Under the pieces are notes generated by a model. That model was given only the letters and a program-made list of their open reading frames with translations. It was not told the origin of the DNA and searched no databases. Made by a program: the position numbers and the translations under genes. A stretch of 64,000 nt of DNA from Litsea cubeba (lineage: Eukaryota > Streptophyta > Magnoliopsida > Laurales > Lauraceae), in NCBI GenBank assembly GCA_012931725.1, contig CM022949.1, positions 48,168,464 to 48,232,463 on the forward strand, written 5' to 3'. Positions 1 to 11,307 of the stretch are shown here, piece after piece. Every line of letters begins with the position of its first letter. Position 1 is the first letter of the stretch.

Positions 1-650
1 AGCGATTAACTTGCCGGAGTCGAGTTCTTTCAAGCCGAGGAGAGTTGATGCAGTCCGGTCTCTATCCAAGACATGGACCCGCAAGCCTTGATGGACCCAG
101 CTAATAGGGTCCACATGTGCCACACATTTCTGATTTTCTAGATTAATAATATTGATTAGTTTGCTTAATAGGATTGCTTTCTAATTTATATGCTGATTAG
201 GATTAGATATTTCCTTATTGCATATTTAGGAACAATGTTACTCTATATATATAGAGGATACCCTATTGTAATGCTTATGCTTTTATTAATCAATTCAAGT
301 TATCGTGAGTTTATCTCTTATGTGTGATGATTCGTGCTGTGCCTTAGGGCTAGAATCCATCTTTGGATTCGATCAATCCTTCAGGAGATTGATCTATCAA
401 CCCGATCCCTGCGTCACTTTTGGTTGATGATTAATGAGATTGAGTTTCTGAGTTCTCCTTTGAGTTCTTCCCAAAGTGCTCTTTGAGATCCTATTGCCTC
501 CATTATTCCCCAAGTAATCTTCAAGATCCTTTTGCCTCCTAAATTGGAGTTTGGCGTGAGGCCGATGTTCAAGTAATCCCTAATTCCCTTATCCCTCCAT
601 CTCTATCATTGCCCACCCCACATCTCCCGTCGGTTCCACATCAGCATTGA
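1..650 (+). mobile_element. LTR-like sequence, truncated by the window edge
   Basis: Non-coding sequence resembling a plant LTR. A TATA-rich block near 243-256 (ctctatatatatagagg) is followed by a stretch with T/A-rich and polyadenylation-like character (around 265-300), then a C/T-rich tail ending near a CATCA at about 645. No gag or pol follows within the window, and the start lies outside it. It could be a solo or truncated LTR; the family is not determined. Confidence 0.35.
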
Positions 651-3600
651 CAAGCTTCAGTTGACCCAACCCATGACCATGAACAAACCTTACATGAAGA
701 GTTATAGTGCACAATGTGAGAAGCTTAACAGAATTGAGATAAAAAAAAAAAAATCAAAGCTTTTACCATCGTGCTAATGTTGGCATCTACCAAGAACAAT
801 ATGTTCTTGAATGTACCGCACAAAAAAATCATTACAAGAACAAAATGGCAATATATTGGGAGAGAACTCTATCATGCAAGTGAAAAATATATCATCGCCA
901 AGATTTAGCAAACATAATCATCATCATCAAAGCCTTGTCCCAACTATGTTGGTCGGCTACACGAATTCTGTTTCTCCAGCCAAATCCAAGATTTAGCAGG
1001 AATATGAAGCAAAAATATTGGTGTAACTTGAATAATAAAACTCCCTAGAGTTAAACTCAAGTAAGTGAGCAATTCGAAAGAAGGATCTCAACCACACCAT
1101 CAGTAATATCCATCTGCTAGGGAATGAAAATGTTGGAAAAACTGATCCAAAGAAATTCAAGGTACGGCTGAAATGGCAGTGGGACAACCATAAATACTAA
1201 AGAGATTCACAACAACTAAAGAGACAATGAGGCAATTTGAAAGGTTTACTTTCATTGATAACTTCACTAAATCCAAAAATGTTGTAAAGGTCAAACTCTT
1301 TTAACTATTCCCATTGTCTTTGCCCCCTTGTCATCTTGGAGATGGAGGTATTGATAGGCAATGGTAGCAAACTCTTTTGGAGTAAGACACCCACAAATAA
1401 GGATCAAAATAGCGGTCGCAGCGAGTGTAGCAGTCGGAGGTAAAAACGCTACGTAGCAAGCGATACGTAACGGTTATGGTGATACATAATGGTGTAGTGG
1501 TGTGAATAACAAATGTTGTTGAAAAATGGGAGAAAATATTCAAAAACTCTAGGATATTAGTAAATGTTAGAATTTGGTGTTCTTTATTCCATGCCAACTA
1601 AGATAGGGGGGGGTTACGGTCCTCTCAATGCATAGAGGTCCTGTATCACTGAATGCTTATAAAATAATAGTGTCGATTGATTTTTTTTCATATGTAATTA
1701 TGTATTCATGTTGGTTAGACATAATAAGTTAGAAACTATCATGCATTTCCAGATTCATAATTTTTTTTCCTTGAAGATTCATAATTCAAATAAGCAATTT
1801 AGCACAACTGAATACAACATAAGATATATAAATTATAAAGTAAAGTCTAAAGTTCAAACATAAATGACAAATTAACTTTCATCAATACAAACAATATACT
1901 TTTGTTGAGAGTTGAGAAAAGAATACGTCTACTAATACCTAAGGGGGTGTTTGCTAAGATATACCTACAGAAGAGCCATTGAGAGGAGCTCTGTCGGCTC
2001 AATTCAGCGAGATTTTGTTTTCTATTTCTTTTATTTTTTTAAGCATAGAAGGTTAGAAGGGGTGTGTAGAAACGTTGTTTGGAAAGAAGAAAAGAAAAAT
2101 TTTAAAGAAGAAAGAAAGTAGTTGTCAATTTAGCAGTCTGCAACGTCCATAGCATTTATAGCGGTCACCATGCCTTAGTAGGGCCGTTACAGGTGTGAGC
2201 GGCAATAAATTCAATTTAGCATAACGGCCAAGATATAGCAGCCGCTACGTAGGCTATTTTAATCCATGCCTACAAATGCCTTGTCAAAGTCTAGTCCAAT
2301 GATATAAGCCCCGAATATCTCCACAAGTTTCAACATCTAATTGATACAGTAGCAGTCCTTACATCGGGTTTTATGGGCATCAATAGGATATTACCTTTCA
2401 AAAAAAATAAAATAATGAGCAACATCATCAAGTGACTCTTTCGTTCTCTCAAAGCTTTACACGTAGCTTCCAGCTATATGATCTAACTCCTAGTATTTGT
2501 CAAGCAACGCCTTTGCATTCAATTATTTCCATACTTCCTTTTTCTTATTGATAATTATCTCCATCCTTAAACCTATGCTGCCCAGGGAGATGGATATGGA
2601 CACTGATATGGGGATCAGGGATACGACTCTTCACTTTTGAAAATCTAGGATGCAGATATGGGCACGGGTGTCCCGATTTTTTCTTTAAATCACTTTTGAA
2701 TCAATGAAATTATCATTGTTCTCGTCCCTTTCTAGCAGTTTTTATGGTGAAAAGTAAAAATATTAAAAGAACTATGTGAAATAAAGGACTTTATAAGTAG
2801 GATATGTTAAACTTGTTCCGTAAAAGTATTGTCTCTTTCCGATACAGATACGTTGGGCTTGTAGAAGTATTCGGGTATCATAGCCTTAAACATTTCCACA
2901 TTCAAATGACTGTCAAAAAGGGATACTTTACGGACCAGAAAAAAAGAAGAAGAGAGAAAACAGAAGCAATTGAAGTCTACCCATGGTCTGAGTAGAGTAA
3001 ATGGATGTATTCCAACTTCCTACATAAGCTAATCAGAAGTTAGTACCGTGCAATGGAATAAATTCCAATAGGAATATATAGAATGCATAGATTTATCTAG
3101 TTTCATAGAAGTGTTCTCTTCCGCTAATAAAGTGCTTACCAAGCTAAAAGCCTTCTTTTATCAATAACAGAGGAATTTTATTGAAGAGAGAACAAAATCC
3201 ATTAAAATAAAGTTCTAGGGACAGCCCCCTGAACATGGCATCAATAATTCTTCACAGCTCATGTGGAGCTCACTGCAGATGTTAACTTTTGCAAATAATA
3301 AGTTGGGTCCATACATATTACCCGCCCCCTATGGATAGGTACTAAACCAAATTTCACTCCAATCACAATGCTGTACATGCCACTGATTGATCAATGTATA
3401 AAAAAATGACATTCAGTTAAAATCAGGGTTTCGCATATTTATCAATCCAATGGTGTATGTATGTCACTCCAATAGAGTGATATTGGCTGAGTGCATATTC
3501 ATGGGAGGATGGTGATTGGGTATAAAGCATATGTTGGACCACATGGGTAAATAGACACCATACTCATGGAAAGTCCTGTGCACATGTCAACATAGGTTTT

Positions 3601-3941
3601 CAAGTCCAATACTAAGAAACAATTAGATAAAGAAAAATAAGATACATATAAAAAAAAATAAAAATTATACAAATTTCCAAGAAAGAACAAAGCACGTACA
3701 TTTTCTTCTTCTTAGGTAGAGATGGTGGTAAGGAGAAGATCATTAGCTGCAATTTGCCCCTAAGATCTCCAAAAAAATAACCCAGTTTGGTGGTCACACA
3801 CTCTGCAAAGTTGACTGGCACTCACTTCATAAAGTTGACAGGTACAGAAATAATATATGGATGCCCCAAAAGGGTAATCATCCAAACGTGCGAATCCAGA
3901 AAGGATCATCAACTTCCATCTTTCAAACAAATGCATGGGTA
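651..3941. other. Gene-free stretch
   Basis: Only short, non-conserved open frames are present. The sequence is A/T-rich with short A and T runs. CTACGTAGC-like motifs recur near 1440-1460 and 2245-2255, which hints at a degraded transposon between them, but no clean inverted ends or target duplication were found. The part nearest 3942 is the presumed 3' flank of the PPR gene. Confidence 0.5.
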
Positions 3942-5720
3942 CTAAGGGGAAGATGTGGAGCTGAAGTTTGTTTCCAAGATGTTCTCAAGAAATTCACCGG
4001 TTCGGTCAGCACTCACTTTGCACAGTTGATTGATGAGCAACTGGAAAGTGGATGCCTCAACTGTCCAACCCATCCCGAGCATAGTATCCAAAACAAGTAA
4101 AGCATCATCAAATTGATCTTTTAAACAAAGGCATTCGAGCAATTTTTTAAAGGTGCCTTGTCGTGGTTTTAGCCTCTTTTCTAGCATACTTGCCAACCAC
4201 TCCATTCCCTCCATTAATCTACTTTGCTTGCAGAGTCCAACTATAATATAATCCTGAGTGCATACCAATGGCTCCAGACCCCTATTTAGCATGTCATTCA
4301 ACAATTCTATCGCTTCCTGCACATTTCCCTCCTCGCAAAGCGATTGGATCAATGGGGTGTAAGTGGGAGTGCTGGGATGCCTACCAGTAGCAAGAAACTT
4401 GCCATAAAAACACATAGCCTCCTTGATCCTCTTTTCCTTGCAAAATCCCTGGATCAAAGTATTGTAAGTAATCAAATCATGATCGATACCCTTCTCCGCC
4501 ATTTCTTCAAATAGACGGTATGCTTCATCTATCCTACCATGTATGCACATACCGGCAATCATTATATTACAGCTCACTGTGCTATCACTGTGACCCTGAT
4601 CAAGCATCTCCAAGTAAAGCTTCCTAGCCTCCTCCAAGTTACCCAATTTACAATGTCCATCAATGAGGACATTGAATGTGTAAGCAGTTGGAACTAATTT
4701 CTCATCAATCATTCGACACCATAGCTTGCGGGCATCACCCATCCGACCCATCTTACACAAACCATCGATCATTATCGTATAGGTAACAACATCAGGAGCA
4801 TACCCTCTATTGATAAGATCAATAAAGACCCGAAAGGCTTCTTCACCCATATCATTCTTGCAAAGCCCATGAATAATCCCAGTGTAAGTGAAAATATCAG
4901 GAGGGCAGTTCTTCGCAATCATCATATGAAGAAGCTCCGAAACCTTTCCATAATTCCCTTCCTTGCAAAACCCAGAGACCAATTTGCTAAAAGCTACGAC
5001 ATCCGGCACAAACCCATTGCTCAAAACCTCTCTAAGAAGCACATAAGCTTCAAAAAGCTTCTCCTCCTCGCAATATGCCCGAATCAGATAACCAATCGTC
5101 TCAACATCGCCTGCAACACCCAATTTCATCATCTCCCCATAAACTTCCAACACAAGATCAGTCCTTTCCACGCGAAGAGACCCCGAAAGAACCGAGTTCC
5201 AAACGGGAAGAGTAGGGAGAAACCCGAGCTGAGTGAACTCGGAAAATGCTCTAAGGGCCTCCTCAATCTCCCCCTCTTTGCAGAGACCACAAATGTAGGC
5301 CTCCCAAGAAGCGGGTTCGAGTTGGCATTTCGTCGAACACATGATGGTCGCTGCGGCTTTCCACGCCTTAGCCTTCAACATAGCGTCAAAAAGGGTGTTG
5401 TAAGATTGGGAAGGAAGAGACGAGGGCTTCTGAGATGAGATGATCCAATTCAAGAAACGGGATGCGAAGAGGGGGTTGTATTGAAGGTGAATTAGGATCG
5501 TTTGTATGAAGTTGGGGTCAGAGAGATTGAGAGAAGGGAAGTCGGAGATGAGAGTGTTTTCCCATCTGGGTTTGGATCGAATCGATTCGGAGATCTTCCT
5601 GGCGATTTCAGTGTATGGAGTTTGAGCTGCTTCTGCTTCTCCACCTGCGATGCGTCTGGTTGAGAGTCGAGTGTAGGGGAGAAGGGAGGCGATGAGAGTG
5701 GAAGAAGGCGGTCTGAACAT
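3942..5720 (-). CDS. P-class pentatricopeptide repeat (PPR) protein, probably organellar
   Basis: Intronless 592-residue frame, the usual build of plant P-class PPR genes. The N-terminus is rich in R, S, T and L with almost no acidic residues (begins MFRPPSSTLIASLLPYTRL), as in mitochondrial or plastid transit peptides. From about residue 120 to 565 the protein is a run of 35-residue PPR motifs. Typical cores are TYTIMIDGLCKMGR, TFNVLIDGHCKLGN and ITYNTLIQGFCKEKR. There is no E, E+ or DYW tail, so a role in organellar RNA stability, splicing or translation is more likely than editing. It resembles the Arabidopsis At5g18950 type, but that is from memory and unverified. The Met at 5720 is chosen because it starts the transit-like segment. 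No internal stop or frameshift is visible. The RNA target cannot be inferred. Confidence 0.9.
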   Translation of the reverse strand: MFRPPSSTLIASLLPYTRLSTRRIAGGEAEAAQTPYTEIARKISESIRSKPRWENTLISDFPSLNLSDPNFIQTILIHLQYNPLFASRFLNWIISSQKPSSLPSQSYNTLFDAMLKAKAWKAAATIMCSTKCQLEPASWEAYICGLCKEGEIEEALRAFSEFTQLGFLPTLPVWNSVLSGSLRVERTDLVLEVYGEMMKLGVAGDVETIGYLIRAYCEEEKLFEAYVLLREVLSNGFVPDVVAFSKLVSGFCKEGNYGKVSELLHMMIAKNCPPDIFTYTGIIHGLCKNDMGEEAFRVFIDLINRGYAPDVVTYTIMIDGLCKMGRMGDARKLWCRMIDEKLVPTAYTFNVLIDGHCKLGNLEEARKLYLEMLDQGHSDSTVSCNIMIAGMCIHGRIDEAYRLFEEMAEKGIDHDLITYNTLIQGFCKEKRIKEAMCFYGKFLATGRHPSTPTYTPLIQSLCEEGNVQEAIELLNDMLNRGLEPLVCTQDYIIVGLCKQSRLMEGMEWLASMLEKRLKPRQGTFKKLLECLCLKDQFDDALLVLDTMLGMGWTVEASTFQLLINQLCKVSADRTGEFLENILETNFSSTSSP

Positions 5721-5967
5721 TTATTCTACTCTGATCGCAGAAGAAGGTGTTTGCCTCTTCTTCTTTTTTTTTTCGTTTTTTCTTCTCCTTCTTCGTCTTC
5801 TTCGTCTTAGAGAAAAAGGAGCAGTTGGAACAATGTTCAGTTGAGAGAATGGATTCCGGTGATTTTGTCCACTTTTTGAAAACTCCGTTTTTACATATCT
5901 TAATAGAAAGAATTTCCAGAATGATCATCATATAAGCATGGATATCTCCATTTGGTGACCAAAGTAC
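5721..5967 (-). promoter_or_regulatory. Presumed 5' leader and promoter of the PPR gene
   Basis: The 247 bp upstream of the PPR start codon contain a pyrimidine-rich block on the plus strand (5757-5812; TTC/TCT runs), which is purine-rich GAA/AGA in the transcript, like many plant leaders. No convincing TATA box was seen. The region ends abruptly at the target duplication of the 5968-11462 transposon, so native promoter sequence further upstream lies beyond 11470. Confidence 0.35.
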
Positions 5968-6119
5968 AAATATTTTATAGGGGATTTAACGGGAAAAACC
6001 CTCGTAAACAGGGTATTATTATAATTAGCCCCAGTAAAAAAGATCACACTGATTGAGCCCTAAATCCACGTTTTCCCCTTTTTTTTGTCTTTTAGCGCAA
6101 TAGTCGATATCGACTATCC
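5968..6119 (+). repeat. Left terminal inverted repeat
   Basis: About 152 bp, matching the reverse complement of 11308-11462 with scattered substitutions. The outer AT-rich segment (AAATATTTTATA) is the least conserved. The inner end is the palindrome ATAGTCGATATCGACTAT at 6100-6117 followed by CC in both copies. Confidence 0.85.
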
Positions 6120-6287
6120 ATATGTATCCCCTTTATTCCCCATTCGTCTTCTTTCTCGTTTTCCCCTTTTTCCCTTTCCCTTTCATCTCTTCCTCTCTCT
6201 CTTATTCTCTCTTGCTCTTTGCAACTGATCTCAAATCACAATCTCTCTTGTTCTCTGCAACCGATCTCAATCTCACAACAATCCTTA

Positions 6288-6614
6288 GGGCCTGTTTGGA
6301 TAAATGAGGAGTGGAGTGAAATGAAGTGGATTTCACATGTGAAGTGGAGTGAAGAGAAGTAGGTTGAAATTAAAGTAGAGTACTTCACTTCACTCCATTT
6401 GGATGCTTATTTTGAAGTTAAGGTTTGGAGTAAAATTCACTTTTACTCAAGGAAATAGAAGTATTTAGAGTTGAAGTGAAATGGAGTACATGTGGCTCAC
6501 AACATTACTTCATCTATTGGGTCAAACTCATCCAAACGGGGCAAAGTTGAAATTTTAGACTGTTATGGCTCATTTAACTTCACTCTACTCTATTTTTTGC
6601 CTATCCAAACAGGC
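6288..6614. mobile_element. Tourist-like MITE (PIF/Harbinger type)
   Basis: Begins GGGCCTGTTTGGATA and ends TATCCAAACAGGC, an inverted pair of 13 bp. It is flanked by TTA on both sides (6285-6287 and 6615-6617), the classic TTA/TAA duplication of PIF/Harbinger elements. It is about 327 bp long with internal GTGGAGTGAA-type subrepeats in both orientations, and has no coding capacity. It lies inside the 5968-11462 element. Confidence 0.75.
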
Positions 6615-6616
6615 TT

Positions 6617-6862
6617 AAGAAAAAGGAAGAAGGAAAGAGGAGGTGTGTGCAGGGGTTGTGAGGGTGGAGTGCAGCAGTGAAGGAGGGGGAAAAGAGAAAA
6701 AAATAGGAGGAAAGAAAGAGAAAAAAAAAGGAAAGAGAGGGAGAAGGAAGAAAGAAATAAAGGACGTGTGCAGTGGGTGGCAAAGGGCGGTGCAGGGAGA
6801 AAGGAGAAGAAAAGGCGGAGAGGGAGAAGGAAGAAAGAAAGAAATAAAGGAAAAGGAGGAGA
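6617..6862 (+). repeat. Purine-rich tract
   Basis: About 245 bp composed almost wholly of A and G (GGAAGA, GAAAG, GGAGAA units), interrupted by short GTG-rich pieces. It is translated in frame into a K/G/E-rich extension before the PPR fragment, but this is low-complexity sequence and not a real protein segment. Confidence 0.7.
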
Positions 6863-6889
6863 GCCATCTCGGTGGGGTATGCAGGTGGG

Positions 6890-7723
6890 TGTGCGATGCC
6901 AGCTTTGGTAGCTTAGCAGATACAAAATGGGTGTTTGATAAAATTATCAACCGGGATCTCTCCCTTTGGAATTCGGCCATTATCGCATCTTTTAGAGCTG
7001 GATATTTCTGTGAGGTTCTACGGCTTTATTCGACTTTGAAAAAGCGAGGAATTGGAGTAGACAATTCGGCAATTAACTTTGCTCTAAAGAGCTGTATTGA
7101 ACTCCAGAGTGTGGAATTTGGAAGAGCAATTCATGGGGATTATGTCAAGCTAATGCTAAATGTTGATCGGTTCGTGGGTTCATCTCTTGTGGGGTTGTAC
7201 TCCAAATGTGCGGTCTGCATTGAGGATGCACAGCGTGTGTTTGATGAAATGACTGATAGGGATGTTGTTGCTTATACATCCATGGTTGCTAGCTATTCAC
7301 AATTATCAGATGGTCGTGCTATGGAGGCTTTTGGAATTGCGTGTGACATGCAAAAAGATGGTGTTGATCCTAATCAGGTGACTCTGGTGAGCTTGCTCCA
7401 AGCGGCGTCACAGTTAGAAGCACTACTAGAAGGTAAATCCAGTCATGCGCATGCAATTCGAAGAGGCTATGACCATGATGATGAAATTCTTGAGACAAGC
7501 CTCATCGACATGTATATGAAATGCGATGCTCCCCACATTGATTGTTGAAGTTGTAAATCAGATTCTAAACATGTATGTGAAGTGCAGCAAAATTGATAAT
7601 GCAAAGGAGGTGTTCAACAGAATAATAAATAAAGACTTAGTGTCCTGGACATCAATTATGATGGGTTATGTGAATGAATATAAGTCAGGTTACACCCAGG
7701 TCAAGATGATTGAGTTTTGCTAA
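6890..7723 (+). pseudogene. Captured fragment of a PLS-class PPR gene
   Basis: From about 6890 the frame encodes PPR units of the PLS type: KWVFDKIINRDLSLWNSAI, AQRVFDEMTDRDVVAYTSMV and SLIDMYMKCD. Near 7530 the reading continues only in another frame (ILNMYVKCSKIDNAKEVF, then DLVSWTSIMMGYVNE), so there is a frameshift. It stops at 7723, just before copia-derived sequence. The fragment lacks the N-terminus, the end of the repeat array and any E/DYW tail. It differs in subclass from the intact PPR gene at 3942-5720, so it is not a local duplication of that gene. Confidence 0.75.
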
Positions 7724-7734
7724 TAGGCCGCCTC

Positions 7735-8945
7735 AAGCTGAAGGGGCTAGTGACCACTTTAAGCTTGCCTTGAAGATATGTAAAACGACGAGGACCCCTT
7801 TGTGAAAATGTCAGCAACATTATCATTCGATGAAACATACTGCACAGAGAGATCCTTGCGAAGAACTTTCTCCCTAACAAAGTGATAATCCACCTCTATA
7901 TGCTTGGTTCTAGCATGGAAAACAGGATTAGAAGCTAGGGATAATGCAGAGACACTATCACACCAGATCAGTGGACAAGAAGGAAGAAAGATACATAGAT
8001 CTTTTAATAACATTCGAAACCAACTCAATTCAGCAGATGTATGTGCAAGACCCTAGTATTCAGCTTCAGTTGAAGAGTGAGCTACCGTAGGCTGCTTCTT
8101 AGCACTCCATGAAACATGTGAATTCCCTAAGAAGACACAAAAACCAGATGTAGAGCGACGATCAGACTGATCACTGGCCCAATCAGCGTCGGAGAAGGCT
8201 TGTAAACAAAGAGAGCCCTTTGTAAGGTGAATGCCAAATCCAAGAGTACCTTTGATGTAACAAAGAACTCTTTTGAGAGTAGTAAAGTTTGATGTGGAAG
8301 GCTGATGCATATGCTGGCAGAGTTGATTAATTGCAAAAGCAAGATCAGGTCTGGTAAAGGACAATTATTGCAGTGAACCAGCAAGACTCCTGTAAACATA
8401 AGGATCTGGCATAGTAGTAGTAGTGGAAGAAGAAGGCTTGGATAGAGAAGGAGAACCAATGGGTTTTGAGTCAAGCATAGAAGCTTTCTATAATAGATCT
8501 CTTGCATTTTTAGTCTGAGAAAGAAAAAGACCAGAGGGAGATCTATTGAGCAGACCATGCAAGAACGCATTAGTGACATCTAATTGATGTAAACACCAAG
8601 GTGCCTTGACTAGGGGAGTGACATGCAAGGTGCCTTGACTGGGGGAGTGATGAGTAGTGGATGAAACACTAGTAATAGGCAAGGTGCCATGATCAGTGGA
8701 GTGTGGAGAAAGAGGAAGTGGTGTAGGAGAAGTTGCAGCAGGTGTGATGGGACCAGAGCAAGCGGGCAACCAAATTTCCACTGGAAGAGAGGAAAAGATG
8801 AAGATATGGTGGAGGAGGAAACAAAAGGAAAACAAGTCTCATAAAAAACAACATGTCGAGACATATACACGCGCCCTGTGTAATTTTCTTAGCTGGTTAA
8901 TAGAAGTTTTGGGAACGTTTTTTGGGCAATAGACGGAGAGGCCAA
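7735..8945 (-). pseudogene. Ty1-copia pol relic (RT/RNase H), internally deleted
   Basis: Reading on the minus strand, pieces appear in normal order. A pre-RT linker reads RVYMSRHVVFYE (about 8870). An RT motif reads LDVTNAFLHG (about 8560). Then come SFTRPDLAFAINQLCQHMHQ (about 8340), the RNase H core FSDADWASDQSDRRSTSGF (about 8180), HSSTEAEY (about 8060) and YVSSNDNVADIFTKG (about 7800). Frames change several times. The segment that should carry the catalytic YVDD motif is missing between about 8500 and 8440. At the 3' side (about 7725-7750) a copia-type purine-rich sequence (CTTGAGGCGGCCTATTAG on the minus strand) marks the old polypurine tract. No LTR remains. Confidence 0.85.
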
Positions 8946-9174
8946 ACATAGATACTTCCTTTCTTTACTTCGTAATTGAAATTGTGGAACTTGTGCGCAA
9001 TGGTTGTGGAACTTTTATGGTTTTGGGCAGTTGGATTTATGTTGTGGAACTTCATGTACCGTTGTTTGAAATTGAATGGTTGTGGATTGAATGTGTGATT
9101 GAAATGTACCAATATATTTAGAACAATGTTTAGTACAATGAAATGTACCATTGTGTAGTTTGTTTAAAATGACC
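8946..9174. other. AT/GT-rich spacer in the TIR element
   Basis: Short sequence with recurring TTGTGGAAC and AATGTACCA words. No gene seen. Confidence 0.4.
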
Positions 9175-9460
9175 AATAGTTGATATCGACTATTTAGCTG
9201 AAACCTAAAAAATACAGTCATAGTCGATATCGACTATTTAGCTGAAACCTAAAAAACACAGTCATAGTCGATATCGACTATTGTCATAGTCGATATCGAC
9301 TAGTTAGCTGAAACATAAAAAAACACAGTCATAGTCGATATCGACTATTGTCATAGTCGATATCGACTTTTTAGCTGAAACATAAAAAAACACAGTCATA
9401 GTCGATATCGACTATTTAGCTGAAACATAAAAAACACAGTCATAGTCGATATCGACTATG
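9175..9460. repeat. Tandem array of an 18-bp palindrome
   Basis: Eight copies of TAGTCGATATCGACTA (a perfect palindrome; first copy has one substitution and two others vary at the edge) occur in about 285 bp. They are separated by a spacer containing TTAGCTGAAAC(C/A)TAAAAAACACAGTCA, or in two places by only TTGTCA. Copy spacing is about 44 bp, with short 22-bp steps. The same 18-bp palindrome, ATAGTCGATATCGACTAT, ends both TIRs of the host element (6100-6117 and 11310-11327). Confidence 0.9.
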
Positions 9461-9764
9461 TTATAATACTATAACTTACTAAGTGTAGCTCTAGATGAGG
9501 TTGGCTAATCATTTTCAATAATAAAAGTGAAAAAAATAAAAAAACATCAATAACGGGACAATACAAACAACCATTTTATTATCATAGATAAGTTCTCAAC
9601 AATATATAACTCCAAGAAAGGGCGATCCTTACAAAAGGGAAAAGTATGTTTAGCACTTGTGCCCTTCCAAAAACTGCTTCAACAAAATGTGCAAGCTCAT
9701 CATGGTTACATATTCTATCAATCACATTAGCTCCAAAAATTAACACCAATCAAAATGGACATGA

Positions 9765-9945
9765 TGACATTAACACGTGCATCCCCCTTCCAAAAAATCT
9801 CTTTTATGTGGAGATTACATTGTCCAGACGAGGAGTTCGCATTGACTCTTGCATTCCCCTTCCAAAAAATCTCTTCTATGTGGAGATTACATTGTCCAGA
9901 CGAGGAGTTCGCATTAACTCTTGCATCCCCCTTCCAAAAAATGCT
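9765..9945 (+). repeat. 72-bp tandem repeat, 2.3 copies
   Basis: Two full and one partial copies of a 72-bp unit containing CCCTTCCAAAAAATCTCTT and CATTGTCCAGACGAGGAG. Because 72 is divisible by three, a 123-residue frame (9646-10017) crosses it with a 24-residue repeat (CIPLPKNLFYVEITLSRRG core). No known domain is recognised and no evidence of translation is visible; treat as a repeat, not a gene. Confidence 0.7.
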
Positions 9946-10041
9946 TCCATCGATTCAACCAATACCAATTTCATCTTTGGACGTCATAGTAGAGAGTTTT
10001 TGAGGGGAAGGTTTTAGCCCTTCACTTAGACATTTCAAAAG

Positions 10042-10107
10042 CTCAAGAGTTCGGACATCTCAAACACATTTCAAACACCTCAAACACATTTCAAACATCT
10101 CAAATAA
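10042..10107 (+). repeat. Short tandem repeat, CAAACACATTT type
   Basis: CTCAAACACATTTCAAACA(C/T) units repeat about four times. Simple sequence of no evident function. Confidence 0.6.
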
Positions 10108-10319
10108 GGGGAAACCATTCACAACATTACAAGCTCATTGTGTCTTGAACTTACATTTCAAAAAATATATACATGGGATCTGTTTGAAAATTACAAAAAT
10201 CAATGAATGAAAACCCCACCCATGTTCTCTAATTCCTCTCCTTCAATATCTCCTAGTGAGCAAAATCAATGAATAACAAACCCCACACCCATGAGAAAAA
10301 TAAGAGAAATAAGCATGAA

Positions 10320-11280
10320 ATTTCATTCTCATTTCTCTTCGTCATTTCATCGAACACCTCCGCAGCGCCTGTATCTCACCCTCTCCAACGCCACAGGCGT
10401 CGAGTGCATCACCTTCTCCAGCGCCTCCATCACCTTTTCCTTCACACCATCATCCAGAACTAGGTAAGAGCACCCCCTCCTCTTCCTCGCATTGCACCAT
10501 CACCTTCTCCTTCTCCATGTTTTTTCTTTCCCTTATCTTTTCTCCTCCTTCCTTCCTTCCTCCCAGCATACACCCACTGGATCTGCATCATCCCCATGAG
10601 ATGGTGATGAGCGTGAGGGAGATGAAGATGCAGATGGCTGCCACGATGGAGACCCTCACTTCCAAATGCAAAACCCTTGCCCACCTTCCTCTTTCTTCCA
10701 CACCCAAAACCCATTTCTCCAATTCCAATCTCTCCTTCCCCAAAACCCCATTTTCCCTTTCAACCCATTCTCCCAGACCCACCCCTTCTTGGGTTCTCAG
10801 TCCAACAACCCCCATCGCCTCCACCAATGCCTTATCATCAATTACAGCTCCACCAATGCCTTATCATCAATTACAGAAGAGACGACGACGGCGGAATCGA
10901 ATCCCAAGTTAGCTTTGTTGCAAATCCCTTCTTATTCTTCTTCTTAATCCAAATGGATATCAACATCTCCTCATGGATCATCGAAATCCTTCTCCGCCAA
11001 TCAATCGACGACTGGATTCCATGCACTTTCATCTCACTCCTCCCTCAATCAGACTCCGATCTCCTCCTCAAGAAAACAATCATCCTCCGAAGAATCTCCT
11101 CCCCCCTCTCCAAGGCCTCCATCTCCAAATCCATCCTTAAAAACCGTAGAAATCATTGAAGAGATCCACCACATGTCCGGGACCGAAACCCACGATTCCA
11201 TGAGAAGGGCCTACTCCTCCGTTGCCGTCGAATGCGCCACCAAGTTCTTGAGAGAGGAACCCGAAGACTATTCCTCTTGA
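10320..11280 (+). pseudogene. Coding-like fragment of an unrecognised plant gene
   Basis: Composition turns GC-rich and C-rich, unlike the AT-rich surroundings. A stretch at 10677-11159 ends in a plausible globular protein (DINISSWIIEILLRQSIDD, then LLKKTIILRRISSPL). The homologous-looking continuation (IIEEIHHMSGTETHDSMRRA, then SSVAVECATKFLREEPEDY) is in another frame, so there is a frameshift near 11140. A 26-bp direct duplication (ccaccaatgccttatcatca core) at 10819-10872 adds to the damage. I do not recognise the family. It is probably a fragment captured by the surrounding TIR element. Confidence 0.5.
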
Positions 11281-11307
11281 GAGAGGGGTTTCGGTCTTTA
11301 GTAGCAG

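Noticed and set aside
1411..2270. Possible transposon bounded by CTACGTAGC-like motifs
   Set aside because: Ends do not form a consistent inverted repeat and no target duplication was found.
4869..5438. 189-codon plus-strand frame opposite the PPR gene
   Set aside because: Shadow of the PPR coding strand; no motif and no independent support.
6590..6980. Three overlapping minus-strand frames rich in F, S, L and P
   Set aside because: Low-complexity complement of the purine tract; not proteins.
9175..9460. CRISPR-like look of the palindrome array (short repeats with spacers)
   Set aside because: Spacers are near-identical to each other, the host is a plant, and the repeat is part of transposon ends.
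9646..10017. 123-codon frame with in-frame 24-residue repeat as a real gene
   Set aside because: The repeat length divisible by three keeps the frame open by itself; no start context, homology or conserved motif.
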